A stretch of 64,000 nucleotides of DNA from assembly GCF_037023755.1 (NCBI RefSeq), contig NZ_CP146100.1, positions 5,425,501 through 5,489,500 of the forward strand. Direction: 5' to 3'. Positions 19,271 through 27,449 of this stretch are shown in pieces. Source of the stretch: Saccharopolyspora sp. SCSIO 74807. GTDB lineage: Bacteria > Actinomycetota > Actinomycetes > Mycobacteriales > Pseudonocardiaceae. How positions within the stretch are numbered: position 1 is the stretch's first letter; each line of letters opens with the position of its first letter. Under the pieces are notes generated by a model. That model had not been told where the DNA came from, did no database searches, and saw only the letters and a program-made list of their open reading frames with translations. The position numbers were made by a program, and so were the translations under genes.

Positions 19271-19317
19271 TGCGACCCCCGATGCAATGAGGCCCCGATG
19301 CATGAGGACGCTGATCA

Positions 19318-20079
19318 ATGATCGCCGGGTACGACCACTTCGTCACCCTCGCCGATTCGCTGCAGTGGGACGAGTTCGCCCTCGACCTCGACGCCGACGT
19401 CCAGGCGTGGCCCCGATTGCGGGACGCGGAGCGCACCCAGCTGCTCGGACTGACGGCCGGCTTCTGCATCGGTGAGAACTCGGTCGCGGGCGAGCTCGGT
19501 TCGTTCCAGGTCGCCGCGGGCGACGAGTCGATGGCGGCGGCCTTCCGCGCGCAGGAGCGCGACGAGAAGCGGCACGCGCGGTTCTTCGACCGCGTCGCGG
19601 CCGAAGTGGCCGCCGTCCCGGGAGCCGACGTCCCGGCCCGGCTCGACGTGCTGCGCGAGCACGTCAGCCCCGAGATCGTGGAGCTGTTCGAGAAGCGGCT
19701 GCCCGCCATCGCCAAGCAGCTCGCCGACGACCACTCGGGGCTGGTTCCCGCGGTCGGGCTCTACCACATGATCCTCGAGGGCGTGGTCCTGCTGGCGGCC
19801 CAGCACGCCATGCTCGACGCGCTCGAGCACCTGTCGGTGCAGCTGCCGGGGCTGCACAAGGGCATGGAGCTGGTCCTGCGCGACGAGCGCTGGCACATCG
19901 GGTTCGGCTCGCGGGTAATCCAGAACGCCGAGATCCTCGACGACGAGATGGAGGAACTGCTGCGGGCGGGCGAGCAGGCGTCCTCCGCGTGGGGAGAGCT
20001 GATCTCGCCCGATGCCATCGAGAAGACCGCGCAACTGCACCGGCGCAGGCTCAAAGCCGTCAACATCAAGTTCTGGTGA
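19318..20079 (+). CDS. Ferritin-like diiron protein, ribonucleotide reductase R2-like
   Basis: 253 residues, mainly helical. Two ExxH motifs (Glu83/His86 in RDEKRHARFF and Glu190/His193 in LRDERWHIGFG) plus Glu in GENSVAGEL (53 or 59) and Glu154 (YHMILEGVV) supply the six ligands of a carboxylate-bridged diiron site. It is shorter than class I R2 and is unlikely to serve an NrdA, none being nearby. The context, just after a rubredoxin and just before pqqA, suggests an oxidase, oxygenase or peroxidase linked to PQQ metabolism. R2-like ligand-binding oxidases are an alternative family assignment. Confidence 0.8.
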   Translation: MIAGYDHFVTLADSLQWDEFALDLDADVQAWPRLRDAERTQLLGLTAGFCIGENSVAGELGSFQVAAGDESMAAAFRAQERDEKRHARFFDRVAAEVAAVPGADVPARLDVLREHVSPEIVELFEKRLPAIAKQLADDHSGLVPAVGLYHMILEGVVLLAAQHAMLDALEHLSVQLPGLHKGMELVLRDERWHIGFGSRVIQNAEILDDEMEELLRAGEQASSAWGELISPDAIEKTAQLHRRRLKAVNIKFW

Positions 20080-20188
20080 GCGGGTGCGCCCACGGCGAGC
20101 GTGCTCGCGTGCGCCGCACAACAGCTCCGAGCCACGCGGAGCACTCGATTCCCGGTCCGCAGCAGCGCGATCGACACGAGCGCTGCTC

Positions 20189-20236
20189 ATTACAAGCACG
20201 GTGCACCTCGGCTATGGTCGATGTGACACACAGCAC
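20189..20236 (+). promoter_or_regulatory. pqqA promoter-like block, shared with the dehydrogenase operon
   Basis: ATTACAA at 20189-20195 and TATGGT at 20213-20218 are separated by 17 bp, then GATGTGACACACAGCAC includes GTG-N8-CAC at 20223-20236. The last 24 bases match the block at 16447-16470 at 19 positions. It lies 42 bp upstream of the pqqA start, a normal leader length. Confidence 0.6.
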
Positions 20237-20278
20237 CTATGGCACAGCGCTGTCGTGCAGCTGAAAGGGGGTGCAGAC

Positions 20279-20374
20279 ATGGAGTCGGAAACCCCGCAAT
20301 GGGAGCCGCCCCGGTTCGAGGAAATCGGTTGCGCGGCCGAGGTGACGATGTACGTCGCCCAGGTCGAAGACTGA
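20279..20374 (+). CDS. pqqA: PQQ precursor peptide PqqA
   Basis: 31 residues, starting MESETPQWEPPRFEEIG. It carries the PqqA hallmark of Glu and Tyr separated by three residues (EVTMY, Glu21 and Tyr25), the two side chains that PqqE crosslinks and that become the PQQ skeleton. An AAGGGGG ribosome site lies upstream of the ATG. It is followed by pqqB after 125 bp. Its size and place just before pqqBCDE make the call secure despite its shortness. Confidence 0.93.
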   Translation: MESETPQWEPPRFEEIGCAAEVTMYVAQVED

Positions 20375-20499
20375 AACCGGCGAACGTTCTCGAGGCCACC
20401 ACGGACATCGGGCCGCCGGTGCCCGCGGTGGCCGCCTCGCCGCCGGAGCCGCGAGAGTCACCGCAACCTCACGATCAACTGTGGACACAAGGAGTCGGC

Positions 20500-21399
20500 G
20501 TGCTGGTGCGAGTGCTGGGTTCGGCGGCGGGAGGCGGTTTCCCGCAGTGGAACTGCGGATGCCCGGGTTGCCGGGCGGTGCGGGACGGTTCCCGGCCGTG
20601 CCTGCGACGCACCCAGTCATCGATCGCGATCAGCGCCGACCACGAGCAGTGGTTCCTGGTCAACGCATCGCCGGACGTGCGCGCCCAGCTCGAGGCGTCA
20701 CCGGCGCTGCTGCCCACCGCGGGCAGGGCGACACCGCTGCAAGGGGTGCTGCTCACCGACGCCGAGCTGGATCACGCGCTGGGCCTGTTGCTGCTGCGCG
20801 AAGCCGAATCGCTGGAACTGCACGCCACCGCCGCGGTCCACGAGACGCTGCGCACGGACAACTCCTTGCTGGCCACGTTGCAGGCCTACTGCCCGGTGAA
20901 GTGGCGGGAGGTCGTGCCCGGCGAGGACGTGGCGCTCGGCAACGGCCTGAGCTACCGGGCGTTCGACGTCCCCACCACCAAGCGGTCCCGCTTCGGCCCT
21001 GATCGCGGCCCCGGCAGAGTCGTGGGCTACCGCTTCACCGACGAACGCTCCGGACGTGCCGCGGTCTGCCTGCCCGGAGTTCAGGAGATCACCGGCCAGG
21101 TGCGCGAACAGCTGCGGGACTGCACCGGCCTGTTCATCGACGGGACGTGCTTCAGCGACGACGAAATGCCGCGGCTCGGCCTGGCGAGCAAGACCTCCCG
21201 CGAGATGGGGCACCTGCCGATGAGCGGTCCCGGCGGCAGCCTGGAGCAGCTCGCCGAGCTGCCCATCGAGCGCAAGATCTACGTGCACCTGAACAACACC
21301 AACCCGGTGCTGCTGGACGACTCGCCCGAACGGCGCGAGGTCGAGCGGCTCGGGTTCGAAATCGCCACCGACGGGACAGAGGTGCAGATCCGACCGTGA
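20500..21399 (+). CDS. pqqB: PQQ biosynthesis protein PqqB, metallo-beta-lactamase fold hydroxylase
   Basis: 299 residues. The start [20 protein letters not shown] is diagnostic for PqqB, as is [20 protein letters not shown]. PqqB is a non-haem iron enzyme of the metallo-beta-lactamase fold that hydroxylates the tyrosine-derived ring of the crosslinked intermediate. I chose the GTG at 20500, preceded by AAGGAG; longer frames upstream run through pqqA. Its stop overlaps the pqqC start (GTGA). Confidence 0.93.
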   Translation: MLVRVLGSAAGGGFPQWNCGCPGCRAVRDGSRPCLRRTQSSIAISADHEQWFLVNASPDVRAQLEASPALLPTAGRATPLQGVLLTDAELDHALGLLLLREAESLELHATAAVHETLRTDNSLLATLQAYCPVKWREVVPGEDVALGNGLSYRAFDVPTTKRSRFGPDRGPGRVVGYRFTDERSGRAAVCLPGVQEITGQVREQLRDCTGLFIDGTCFSDDEMPRLGLASKTSREMGHLPMSGPGGSLEQLAELPIERKIYVHLNNTNPVLLDDSPERREVERLGFEIATDGTEVQIRP

Positions 21400-22103
21400 C
21401 GGCACTCGACGAATCGCGGACTACCGCAGGCACCGAGGAATTCGTGGCCGCGCTGCGCGCCCACGCGCAGCGGTACCACCACCAGCACCCCTTCCACGTG
21501 CGCATGAACGAGGGCAGGTTGAGCCGCGAGCAGATCCGCGGCTGGGTGGCGAACCGCTACTACTACCAGGAATGCATCCCGATCAAGGACGCGGCGATCC
21601 TGTCGAACTGTCCCGATCCGGCGGTGCGGCGCCGCTGGATCCGGCGAATCCTCGATCACGACGGGACCGCGGACGAGCCCGGCGGCATCGAAGCGTGGCT
21701 GCGGCTGGCCGAGGCGGTGGGCCTGAGCCGCGAAGAGGTCCGCGACGAGCGCCACGTCGTGCCCGGGGTGCGGTTCGCCGTCGACGCCTACGTGACCTTC
21801 GCCCGCACCCGGCCGTGGACCGAGGCGGTCGCTTCCTCGCTGACCGAGCTGTACGCACCGGACCTGATGAGCCGCAGGCTCGCCGCGTTCGAGCAGCACT
21901 ACACCTGGGTCGACCGCGAGGGCCTGGCCTACTTCCGCAACCGCCTGGAGCAGGCCCCGCGCGACTCCGAGCACGGCCTGCAGGTGACCACCGAGCGGTG
22001 CCGCTCGGCCGCGGAGCAAGAACGGGCGCTGGCGGCGCTGTCGTTCAAGTGCGACGTCCTCTGGAGCATGCTCGATGCCATCGACCAAGCCCACCCCGGC
22101 TGA
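21396..22103 (+). CDS. pqqC: Pyrroloquinoline-quinone synthase PqqC
   Basis: 235 residues, normal PqqC length. Recognisable stretches include [48 protein letters not shown] and the C-terminal [19 protein letters not shown]. PqqC is a cofactor-free oxidase that performs the final ring closure and eight-electron oxidation to PQQ. The GTG start at 21396 overlaps the pqqB stop, indicating coupled translation. Its 3' end overlaps pqqD by 29 bases. Confidence 0.94.
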   Translation: MTALDESRTTAGTEEFVAALRAHAQRYHHQHPFHVRMNEGRLSREQIRGWVANRYYYQECIPIKDAAILSNCPDPAVRRRWIRRILDHDGTADEPGGIEAWLRLAEAVGLSREEVRDERHVVPGVRFAVDAYVTFARTRPWTEAVASSLTELYAPDLMSRRLAAFEQHYTWVDREGLAYFRNRLEQAPRDSEHGLQVTTERCRSAAEQERALAALSFKCDVLWSMLDAIDQAHPG

Positions 22104-22395
22104 GCCCGCCCGGCTGCCGGACTCGGCCCGGCCGCAGCTGACGACCGGGCTGCGATTGACCTTCGACGAGGTCCGCGCGCGGGACGTGCTGCTGGGCCCC
22201 GAATCGGTGCTGGTGCTCAACCCGACCGGCGCGGCCATCCTGCGGCTCTGCGACGGGCGGCGGGACATCGGCGAGCTGATCGCCGAACTGCAGGCGCGCT
22301 TCGCAGGCGTCGAGCCCGGCGAGGTGCGTGCCTTCCTCGACCAGCTCGCCGCCAAGCGGTGCGTGGAGGCCGCCCATGACCGACATGAAGCCTAG
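22075..22395 (+). CDS. pqqD: PqqA-binding chaperone PqqD
   Basis: 106 residues of the winged-helix-like PqqD family (RiPP recognition element). The core is [20 protein letters not shown], then [19 protein letters not shown]. PqqD binds the PqqA peptide and presents it to the radical SAM enzyme PqqE. It overlaps pqqC at its 5' end and pqqE at its 3' end, so the pqqBCDE genes are tightly coupled. Confidence 0.92.
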   Translation: MPSTKPTPAEPARLPDSARPQLTTGLRLTFDEVRARDVLLGPESVLVLNPTGAAILRLCDGRRDIGELIAELQARFAGVEPGEVRAFLDQLAAKRCVEAAHDRHEA

Positions 22396-23476
22396 CCCGT
22401 TCGGCCTGCTGGCCGAGCTGACCTACGCCTGTCCGCTGCACTGCGCGTACTGCTCGAACCCGCTCAACCTGGCCGACTACCGCGATGAACTGTCCACTGC
22501 GGACTGGCAGCGCGTGCTGCGCGAGGCGCGCGATCTCGGCGTGCTGCAGTTGCACCTATCCGGCGGGGAACCGTTGCAGCGCCGCGACATCGTCGAGATC
22601 GTGCGCACCGGCAGCGAACTCGGGATGTACACGAACCTGATCACCAGTGCGCTCGGACTGTCCCGCAGGCGCGCCGAAGAGCTGCGCGCGGCCGGTCTCG
22701 ACCACGTGCAGATCAGCGTGCAGGCCGACGAACCCGCCACCTCCGACCGAATCGCAGGCACCCGCTCCTTCGCCCGCAAAGCCGATGCCGCACGAATGGT
22801 CAAGGAATTGGGATGGCCGCTGACGGTGAACGTGGTGCTGCACCGGCAGAACATCGACCGCATCGCCGAAATCCTGCGCCTGGCCGAGGAATTGGGCGCC
22901 GACCGGCTGGAACTCGCCAACACCCAGTACTACGGCTGGGCCTGGCGCAACCGGGACGCGCTGCTGCCCGGTCGCGGCCAGATCGAGCGGGCCGAACAGG
23001 TGGTGCGATCCGAGCGGGAACGCCTGCCGCACATGGAAATCATCCACGTGCTGCCCGACTACTACAGCCAGTACCCCAAGGCGTGCATGGGCGGATGGGC
23101 GCAACGCCAGCTCACCATCGCGCCCAACGGGGACGCCCTGCCCTGCCCGGCAGCGCAATCGTTGCCGCTGCCGCGGGAAAGCGTGCGCGAGCGCCCGTTG
23201 GCGCGGATCTGGCAGGAATCACCGCTGTTCGAGGCGTTCCGCGGCACGGACTGGATGCCCGAGCCGTGCCGGAGCTGTTCGCGCCGCGACGTCGACTTCG
23301 GCGGCTGCCGCTGCCAAGCGTTCCAACTCACCGGCGACGCCGCGCGCACCGACCCGGTCTGCCACCTCTCGCCGGACCGCGAACTCGTCGATCAGGCGGT
23401 ACGTGCGGCCAACGCGAGCGAGGAAACCGTCCGCGGCGAGCTCACCCCGCGGCCGCATCCGCGAGACCAGCGTTGA
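22376..23476 (+). CDS. pqqE: PqqA peptide cyclase PqqE, radical SAM enzyme
   Basis: 366 residues. The radical SAM cluster motif is at the N-terminus (CPLHCAYC, Cys19/23/26), in the sequence AELTYACPLHCAYCSNPLNL. The C-terminal SPASM-type region has further Cys residues (EPCRSCSRRDVDFGGCRCQA) for auxiliary iron-sulfur clusters. PqqE links Glu and Tyr of PqqA by a C-C bond. The ATG at 22376 lies within the end of pqqD. No pqqF/pqqG protease gene follows, so peptide trimming must rely on another protease. Confidence 0.94.
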   Translation: MTDMKPSPFGLLAELTYACPLHCAYCSNPLNLADYRDELSTADWQRVLREARDLGVLQLHLSGGEPLQRRDIVEIVRTGSELGMYTNLITSALGLSRRRAEELRAAGLDHVQISVQADEPATSDRIAGTRSFARKADAARMVKELGWPLTVNVVLHRQNIDRIAEILRLAEELGADRLELANTQYYGWAWRNRDALLPGRGQIERAEQVVRSERERLPHMEIIHVLPDYYSQYPKACMGGWAQRQLTIAPNGDALPCPAAQSLPLPRESVRERPLARIWQESPLFEAFRGTDWMPEPCRSCSRRDVDFGGCRCQAFQLTGDAARTDPVCHLSPDRELVDQAVRAANASEETVRGELTPRPHPRDQR

Positions 23477-23480
23477 CGGG

Positions 23481-24590
23481 CTAATCGCTGTCCAGGGGAA
23501 CCTCACCGAAGGCCATCAGGCTGATGACGAAGTAACCGATGTAGAGCGCGAGCAGAACGGCCCCGTGCCAGCGGCGCAACCGCCCGGTCGCCAGGAAGAT
23601 CGCCGAGAGGACCGTCATCACCAGCAGCACGGGAAGGTGCCAGGACAGCACGTTCGCGTTGACCGTGATGGCCCCGCCCACCAGCAGCACGATGCCGAGC
23701 TTGCCGGTCACCGAGAACACGATGCTGCCGATGACGTTGGCGACGCCGATCTCCGGCGCGCCCCTGCGTGCGGGCTCCACGGTGAGGAAGAGGTCCTCGA
23801 GGGAGAGCACCAGCGTCGCGATCGTGACGCCGAAGACGGTGCCGTCGATGCCGAACTCGTCGAGGATCCCGTCGGTGCCCTGTCCCGCGATGCTGGCTCC
23901 GACGACGAGACCGGCCAACGCCAGCACCGCGAGCGCGAGACCGGCCCACAGGGGCCGTTGACGGGCTTGCACGAAGCCCTGGTCGACGCGCAGGTCGTTC
24001 GGGAGGGCGAGTCCGCCGGAACCGGAGGGCCCTGCGTCGTCCGCCGCATCGTCGCTTTCGGCCGCTGCGGCGGTTGGCGTCGCCGCTGCACCGGTGCGGG
24101 TGCCGACCTTCTCGACCTGCTCGTAGAGCTCGGCGTTGCGGAACACCGGGCGTCGCGATGTGTATTCGCGATAGCCGATCCAGCACACGAACGCCACGAA
24201 CAGGACCAGCAGCACGATGCCCGTGACCGATGTCAGCGCCCCGGTCAAGGCCAGGGCCCACAGCACGACCGGCCCTGCCACGAAAAGCGCGAGGTAATCC
24301 TTGGGAACGTCGACGCGGCACGGAGCGATCAGCGCTGCCAACGCCAGCACGATCCCCGTCATCGCGATCGTCGTGCCGATCACCGTGCCCAGGGCCACGT
24401 GCTCCAGTTCGTCGACGTTGAGCACGATGCCGAATGCCAGATCGTCGAACTCGATCCCGGTGAACACGACCGCGATGAGGAACAGCGAGACCGCCCACCT
24501 GCTGGCCACGCCGACCAGGAACCCGATGAGCTTCTCGGCGCTGTAGACCAGCAGTGCGATGCCCAATGCGAACTCGACGACCGGGATCAC
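23481..24590 (-). CDS. Sodium/calcium exchanger-family cation antiporter
   Basis: 369 residues with about 10-11 hydrophobic segments in two related halves. Each half has an acidic alpha-repeat: FTGIEFDDLAFGIVLNVDEL in the first and VLSLEDLFLTVEPARRGAPE in the second. This is the layout of the CaCA superfamily. A long charged Ala/Asp-rich loop (about residues 165-205) joins the halves. It starts at GTG with GAGGAG seven bases upstream. It converges on pqqE with a 4-bp gap, so it is not part of the PQQ operon. Ion specificity is not readable; calcium would be of interest beside a PQQ enzyme but is not required by the lanthanide-type site. Confidence 0.85.
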   Translation of the reverse strand: MIPVVEFALGIALLVYSAEKLIGFLVGVASRWAVSLFLIAVVFTGIEFDDLAFGIVLNVDELEHVALGTVIGTTIAMTGIVLALAALIAPCRVDVPKDYLALFVAGPVVLWALALTGALTSVTGIVLLVLFVAFVCWIGYREYTSRRPVFRNAELYEQVEKVGTRTGAAATPTAAAAESDDAADDAGPSGSGGLALPNDLRVDQGFVQARQRPLWAGLALAVLALAGLVVGASIAGQGTDGILDEFGIDGTVFGVTIATLVLSLEDLFLTVEPARRGAPEIGVANVIGSIVFSVTGKLGIVLLVGGAITVNANVLSWHLPVLLVMTVLSAIFLATGRLRRWHGAVLLALYIGYFVISLMAFGEVPLDSD

Positions 24591-24861
24591 GGGAAACTCC
24601 TCGCCGAGCCGACGTCAGGGAGATCCGATCATGCTGCCCCGCTGCGCGCGGGTTTGCAACACCGTTTCCCCGGCCGGTCGCCGGTGCGCACTCCGGCCGA
24701 GCGGCCGAACGACACCCGGTGCGCCTGTGGCGAGATCACCGTCCGGACGGCGTGCGCGTCCGGACCCTCGAGCCCAGCACGACGCTTTACCGCACCAGCC
24801 ATCTCCCATAACCTGACGATCATGACCGCTTGCAGCTCCCGTCCGGAGCGGCGGTGAGGCC

Positions 24862-25383
24862 ATGAGCGTCGCGAACCTGCACGAACGGACCTTCACGGTC
24901 CAACCGCAGGCAGTGGGTGCGCTGCTCGACGCGCTCGCGGCCGAGGGAGATCCCACGTGGCCCGGCGACATCTGGCCCGCCCTGCGCCTGGACCGCCCGC
25001 TCGGCATCGGGGCGACGGGAGGACACGGACCGATCCGCTACCACGTGGTGGCCTACGTCCCCGGCCAGCGGGTGCGGTTCCGGTTCGACCGGCCGCACGG
25101 GTTCGACGGTTTCCACGAGTTCATCGTGCTGCCCGACCATGACGGCACGGTGCTCCAGCACAAGATCGCCATGCGAGTGCGTGGTCCTGCGCTCTTGACG
25201 TGGCCCCTGGTCTTCGGCCCGCTGCACGACGCTCTGCTGGAGGACCTGCTCGATCGTGCGGAGGAACGCCTCACCGACGGCGTCGCTCGACGCGCCCGGT
25301 GGAGCTGGTGGGTCCGAGTGCTGCGTCGCCTGTCGATGCCGCGGCGCAAGACCTCCCGGGCGCAGGCGGGCGAGTCCGCCTAG
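24862..25383 (+). CDS. SRPBCC-family protein
   Basis: 173 residues. A hydrophobic-pocket START/SRPBCC pattern is visible: the N-terminal ERTFTVQPQAVGALLDAL, then YVPGQRVRFRFDRPHGFDGF and GTVLQHKIAMRVRGPALLTW. Such proteins bind small hydrophobic ligands or act as polyketide cyclases, but no specific activity can be assigned. It stands alone between two minus-strand genes; the C-terminal tail is basic (LRRLSMPRRKTSRAQ). Confidence 0.72.
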   Translation: MSVANLHERTFTVQPQAVGALLDALAAEGDPTWPGDIWPALRLDRPLGIGATGGHGPIRYHVVAYVPGQRVRFRFDRPHGFDGFHEFIVLPDHDGTVLQHKIAMRVRGPALLTWPLVFGPLHDALLEDLLDRAEERLTDGVARRARWSWWVRVLRRLSMPRRKTSRAQAGESA

Positions 25384-25449
25384 TCGCGCGAGAGTCCTCA
25401 GTGGACCAATCGGCGAGCGATTCGGGGGAACCTCGGCCGCGCGGCGCGG

Positions 25450-26298
25450 CTAGCACTGCTCGTTCAGCCAGGCCGCGGTCGCCTCGGCAGCAGCTGTGCC
25501 GGGAAGCAGGGGTATGCCGTGCCCGCAGTCGAGCACGTTCAGGTGCGCGCCAACGTGGTCGGCGAGTTCGCGCAACGCCGACACGGGCACGAGCGGATCC
25601 CGCTCCCCCGCGACGATTCGCACCGGGCACCGCAACGGATCGACGTCGACCGGCAGCCGGAACCGGACCGCGTCGAGGACCGCGACCGGGGACTCGCCGA
25701 CCAGTGTTCGCGCCCACGCCCGCGCGGTGGTCCGGCCCGCGTCGTCGTCGAGATCCAGGTGGTCGAAGAACATGCTGGTGGCGGTGCTGACGTCCGGCGG
25801 CCGCCACAGGCGGTCCGGACGCGGCCGCACCGGGATCGGTTCGGCACCGAAGCCCCGCGGCACGACGGGAGCCACCAACACGAGCGCGGCCACGTTGCCG
25901 TGCCGGCACGCCCAGTCGAGGCAGGCGAATCCGCCCATGCTGTGTCCAATGAGGACCGCCGGGCGCCGCAACCGATCGAGCACCCTGGACAGTTCGCCGC
26001 CGGCGTCGGCAACACTGCGCAAGGAACGCCCGAGCGCATCGGCCACCGGCGCCGAACCGAACCGGCCGAACCAGTTCGGCGCGTACGTGCGCCATCCCGC
26101 CGCTGCCAGCACCGAGCTCCATTGCCGCCAGCACCAGGCGCCGTGGCATCCGCCGTGCAGCAGCACGACGGGCGGCCGATCATCCGCCGGCTCGGGGTCC
26201 GGGCCTGCGACCTCGACAACGACACCGTTCCACCGCACGCGCTCGGCGAACACGACACCACCCTCCGTTCCTCCGCCCCAGCCGGCGAGATCGAGCAC
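25450..26298 (-). CDS. Alpha/beta hydrolase
   Basis: 282 residues. The nucleophile elbow GHSMGGFACLDWA and the oxyanion motif VVLLHGGCHGAWCWRQW are clear; an acidic residue lies near GERDPLVPVSAL, and the catalytic His is in CGHGIPLLPG. The substrate is unknown; the HGGCHGAWCW segment recalls plant-type methylesterase and salicylate-esterase relatives. The first ~15 residues are Gly-rich and an in-frame GTG downstream, after an AGGAACGGAGGG stretch, may be the true start. It converges on the SRPBCC gene. Confidence 0.82.
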   Translation of the reverse strand: MLDLAGWGGGTEGGVVFAERVRWNGVVVEVAGPDPEPADDRPPVVLLHGGCHGAWCWRQWSSVLAAAGWRTYAPNWFGRFGSAPVADALGRSLRSVADAGGELSRVLDRLRRPAVLIGHSMGGFACLDWACRHGNVAALVLVAPVVPRGFGAEPIPVRPRPDRLWRPPDVSTATSMFFDHLDLDDDAGRTTARAWARTLVGESPVAVLDAVRFRLPVDVDPLRCPVRIVAGERDPLVPVSALRELADHVGAHLNVLDCGHGIPLLPGTAAAEATAAWLNEQC

Positions 26299-26310
26299 GG
26301 CGGTCCGACG

Positions 26311-26559
26311 TTAGCGGGCGAGGAAGGGAAGTTGCGGTGATCGCGCGCATTCCACTCCGATGATGTAGCGATGGAAGAGCTGCTTCCGCTCCGCGCCCGT
26401 CCGACTGCCGAGCTCCACGGGCAAGATTTCCCAAGAACCCGAGCGCTTTGACCAGTATTCGTCCACATTGGACATCTTGCTTCCTGCCGCCGGAAGCGAC
26501 GCCTTGGTCCGTCCGGACCACCACCCCCGCTGCAATTCGGCGAAGACCGCCCGAGCCAT
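26311..26559 (-). CDS. Small hypothetical protein
   Basis: 82 residues (MARAVFAELQRGWW at the start, GVECARSPQLPFLAR at the end). No family is recognised. The region is somewhat richer in A+T than its surroundings. It lies 12 bp downstream of the hydrolase start region, on the same strand and upstream of that gene, so it could be the first gene of a two-gene unit. It may equally be chance coding. Confidence 0.3.
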   Translation of the reverse strand: MARAVFAELQRGWWSGRTKASLPAAGSKMSNVDEYWSKRSGSWEILPVELGSRTGAERKQLFHRYIIGVECARSPQLPFLAR

Positions 26560-26573
26560 TCATTTCCGCCTCA

Positions 26574-26601
26574 ATTGACCGATCAAATCGAATATTGACC
26601 G
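26574..26601 (+). promoter_or_regulatory. Direct repeat ATTGACCG upstream of GntR/UTRA gene
   Basis: ATTGACCG occurs at 26574-26581 and 26594-26601, exactly 20 bp apart, 28 bp upstream of the GTG start of the GntR gene. The first copy overlaps a palindrome (TCAATTGA). An operator for autoregulation or for the oxidase operon is plausible. Confidence 0.4.
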
Positions 26602-26629
26602 GCATTTCCAGCCGGGCTACGTTCAGCTC

Positions 26630-27343
26630 GTGGCGATCCCGGCGTACTTGCGCATCCGCACCGAACTGGAGCAGCAGATCCAGTCCGGTGCGCTGGCGCC
26701 GGGTACGCGGCTGCCCACGGAGGCCGAACTCCAGCAGCGGTACTCGGTCGGCCGCGCCACCGCGCAGCGGGTGCTGACCGAGCTGTCCCGGGCCGGACTG
26801 GTGGAACGCCACCGGCGGCGCGGCACTTTCGTCGCCGACGGTGCACGGCAGGAGAACCTGCTGCGCATGGTGCATCCGGCGCTGCACGGCCCGGAGATTC
26901 CGGGACCGCACGCGGTGGATTCGGCCATGGTGATCCCCGCCGAGGACGCCGACGTCGCCCTTCCCGGCATCACCGGGGACGCGCCGGTGAACCAATTGCG
27001 GCGGCTGAAGTTCGACGTCGAGCACAACCCGATCGCAGTCGAGCTCGCCGCCGTCCCGTTCTCGCTGGCACCACGCCTGTTCGACGAGAACCTGGAACAC
27101 CTCACGGTGCACGACTACTTCGCCCGCAACCGGATTCCGGTGGCGAAGTCGCGCGTGTACGTCGACCCGATCCCGCTCGATGCGGCGACCGCGGCCCGCT
27201 TCGGCACCGAGCCGGGCCGGGCCGTGATCCGGTTGCGCCGGTTGACCTGGCTGACCGGCGGTGGGCTGGCCGAGGCCATGTGGCACATCATCCGGCCCGA
27301 CCTGGTCGAGTTCTTCGTCGAGCAATCCGTGCTGGCCACCTGA
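26630..27343 (+). CDS. GntR-family regulator, HutC/UTRA subfamily
   Basis: 237 residues. The N-terminal winged helix is complete (TRLPTEAELQQRYSVGRATA, then LVERHRRRGTFV), followed by a UTRA ligand domain (about 85-235) with the conserved ending AEAMWHIIRPDLVEF. UTRA regulators sense small metabolites such as amino acids, sugars or phosphonates. It starts at GTG at 26630 and precedes the SoxA-like oxidase, symporter and DadA-like oxidase genes on the same strand, so it is the obvious local regulator. Confidence 0.88.
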   Translation: MAIPAYLRIRTELEQQIQSGALAPGTRLPTEAELQQRYSVGRATAQRVLTELSRAGLVERHRRRGTFVADGARQENLLRMVHPALHGPEIPGPHAVDSAMVIPAEDADVALPGITGDAPVNQLRRLKFDVEHNPIAVELAAVPFSLAPRLFDENLEHLTVHDYFARNRIPVAKSRVYVDPIPLDAATAARFGTEPGRAVIRLRRLTWLTGGGLAEAMWHIIRPDLVEFFVEQSVLAT

Positions 27344-27449
27344 TACGACTTCGCGTCCGCCCGGGGATCTGCGCTTCCCGGCCGATTCCTGCTGCCGTTG
27401 CTCCCGCAGCACGGCTTTTCCGCTCGCACTCGAAGAATGGGAGCCACCA

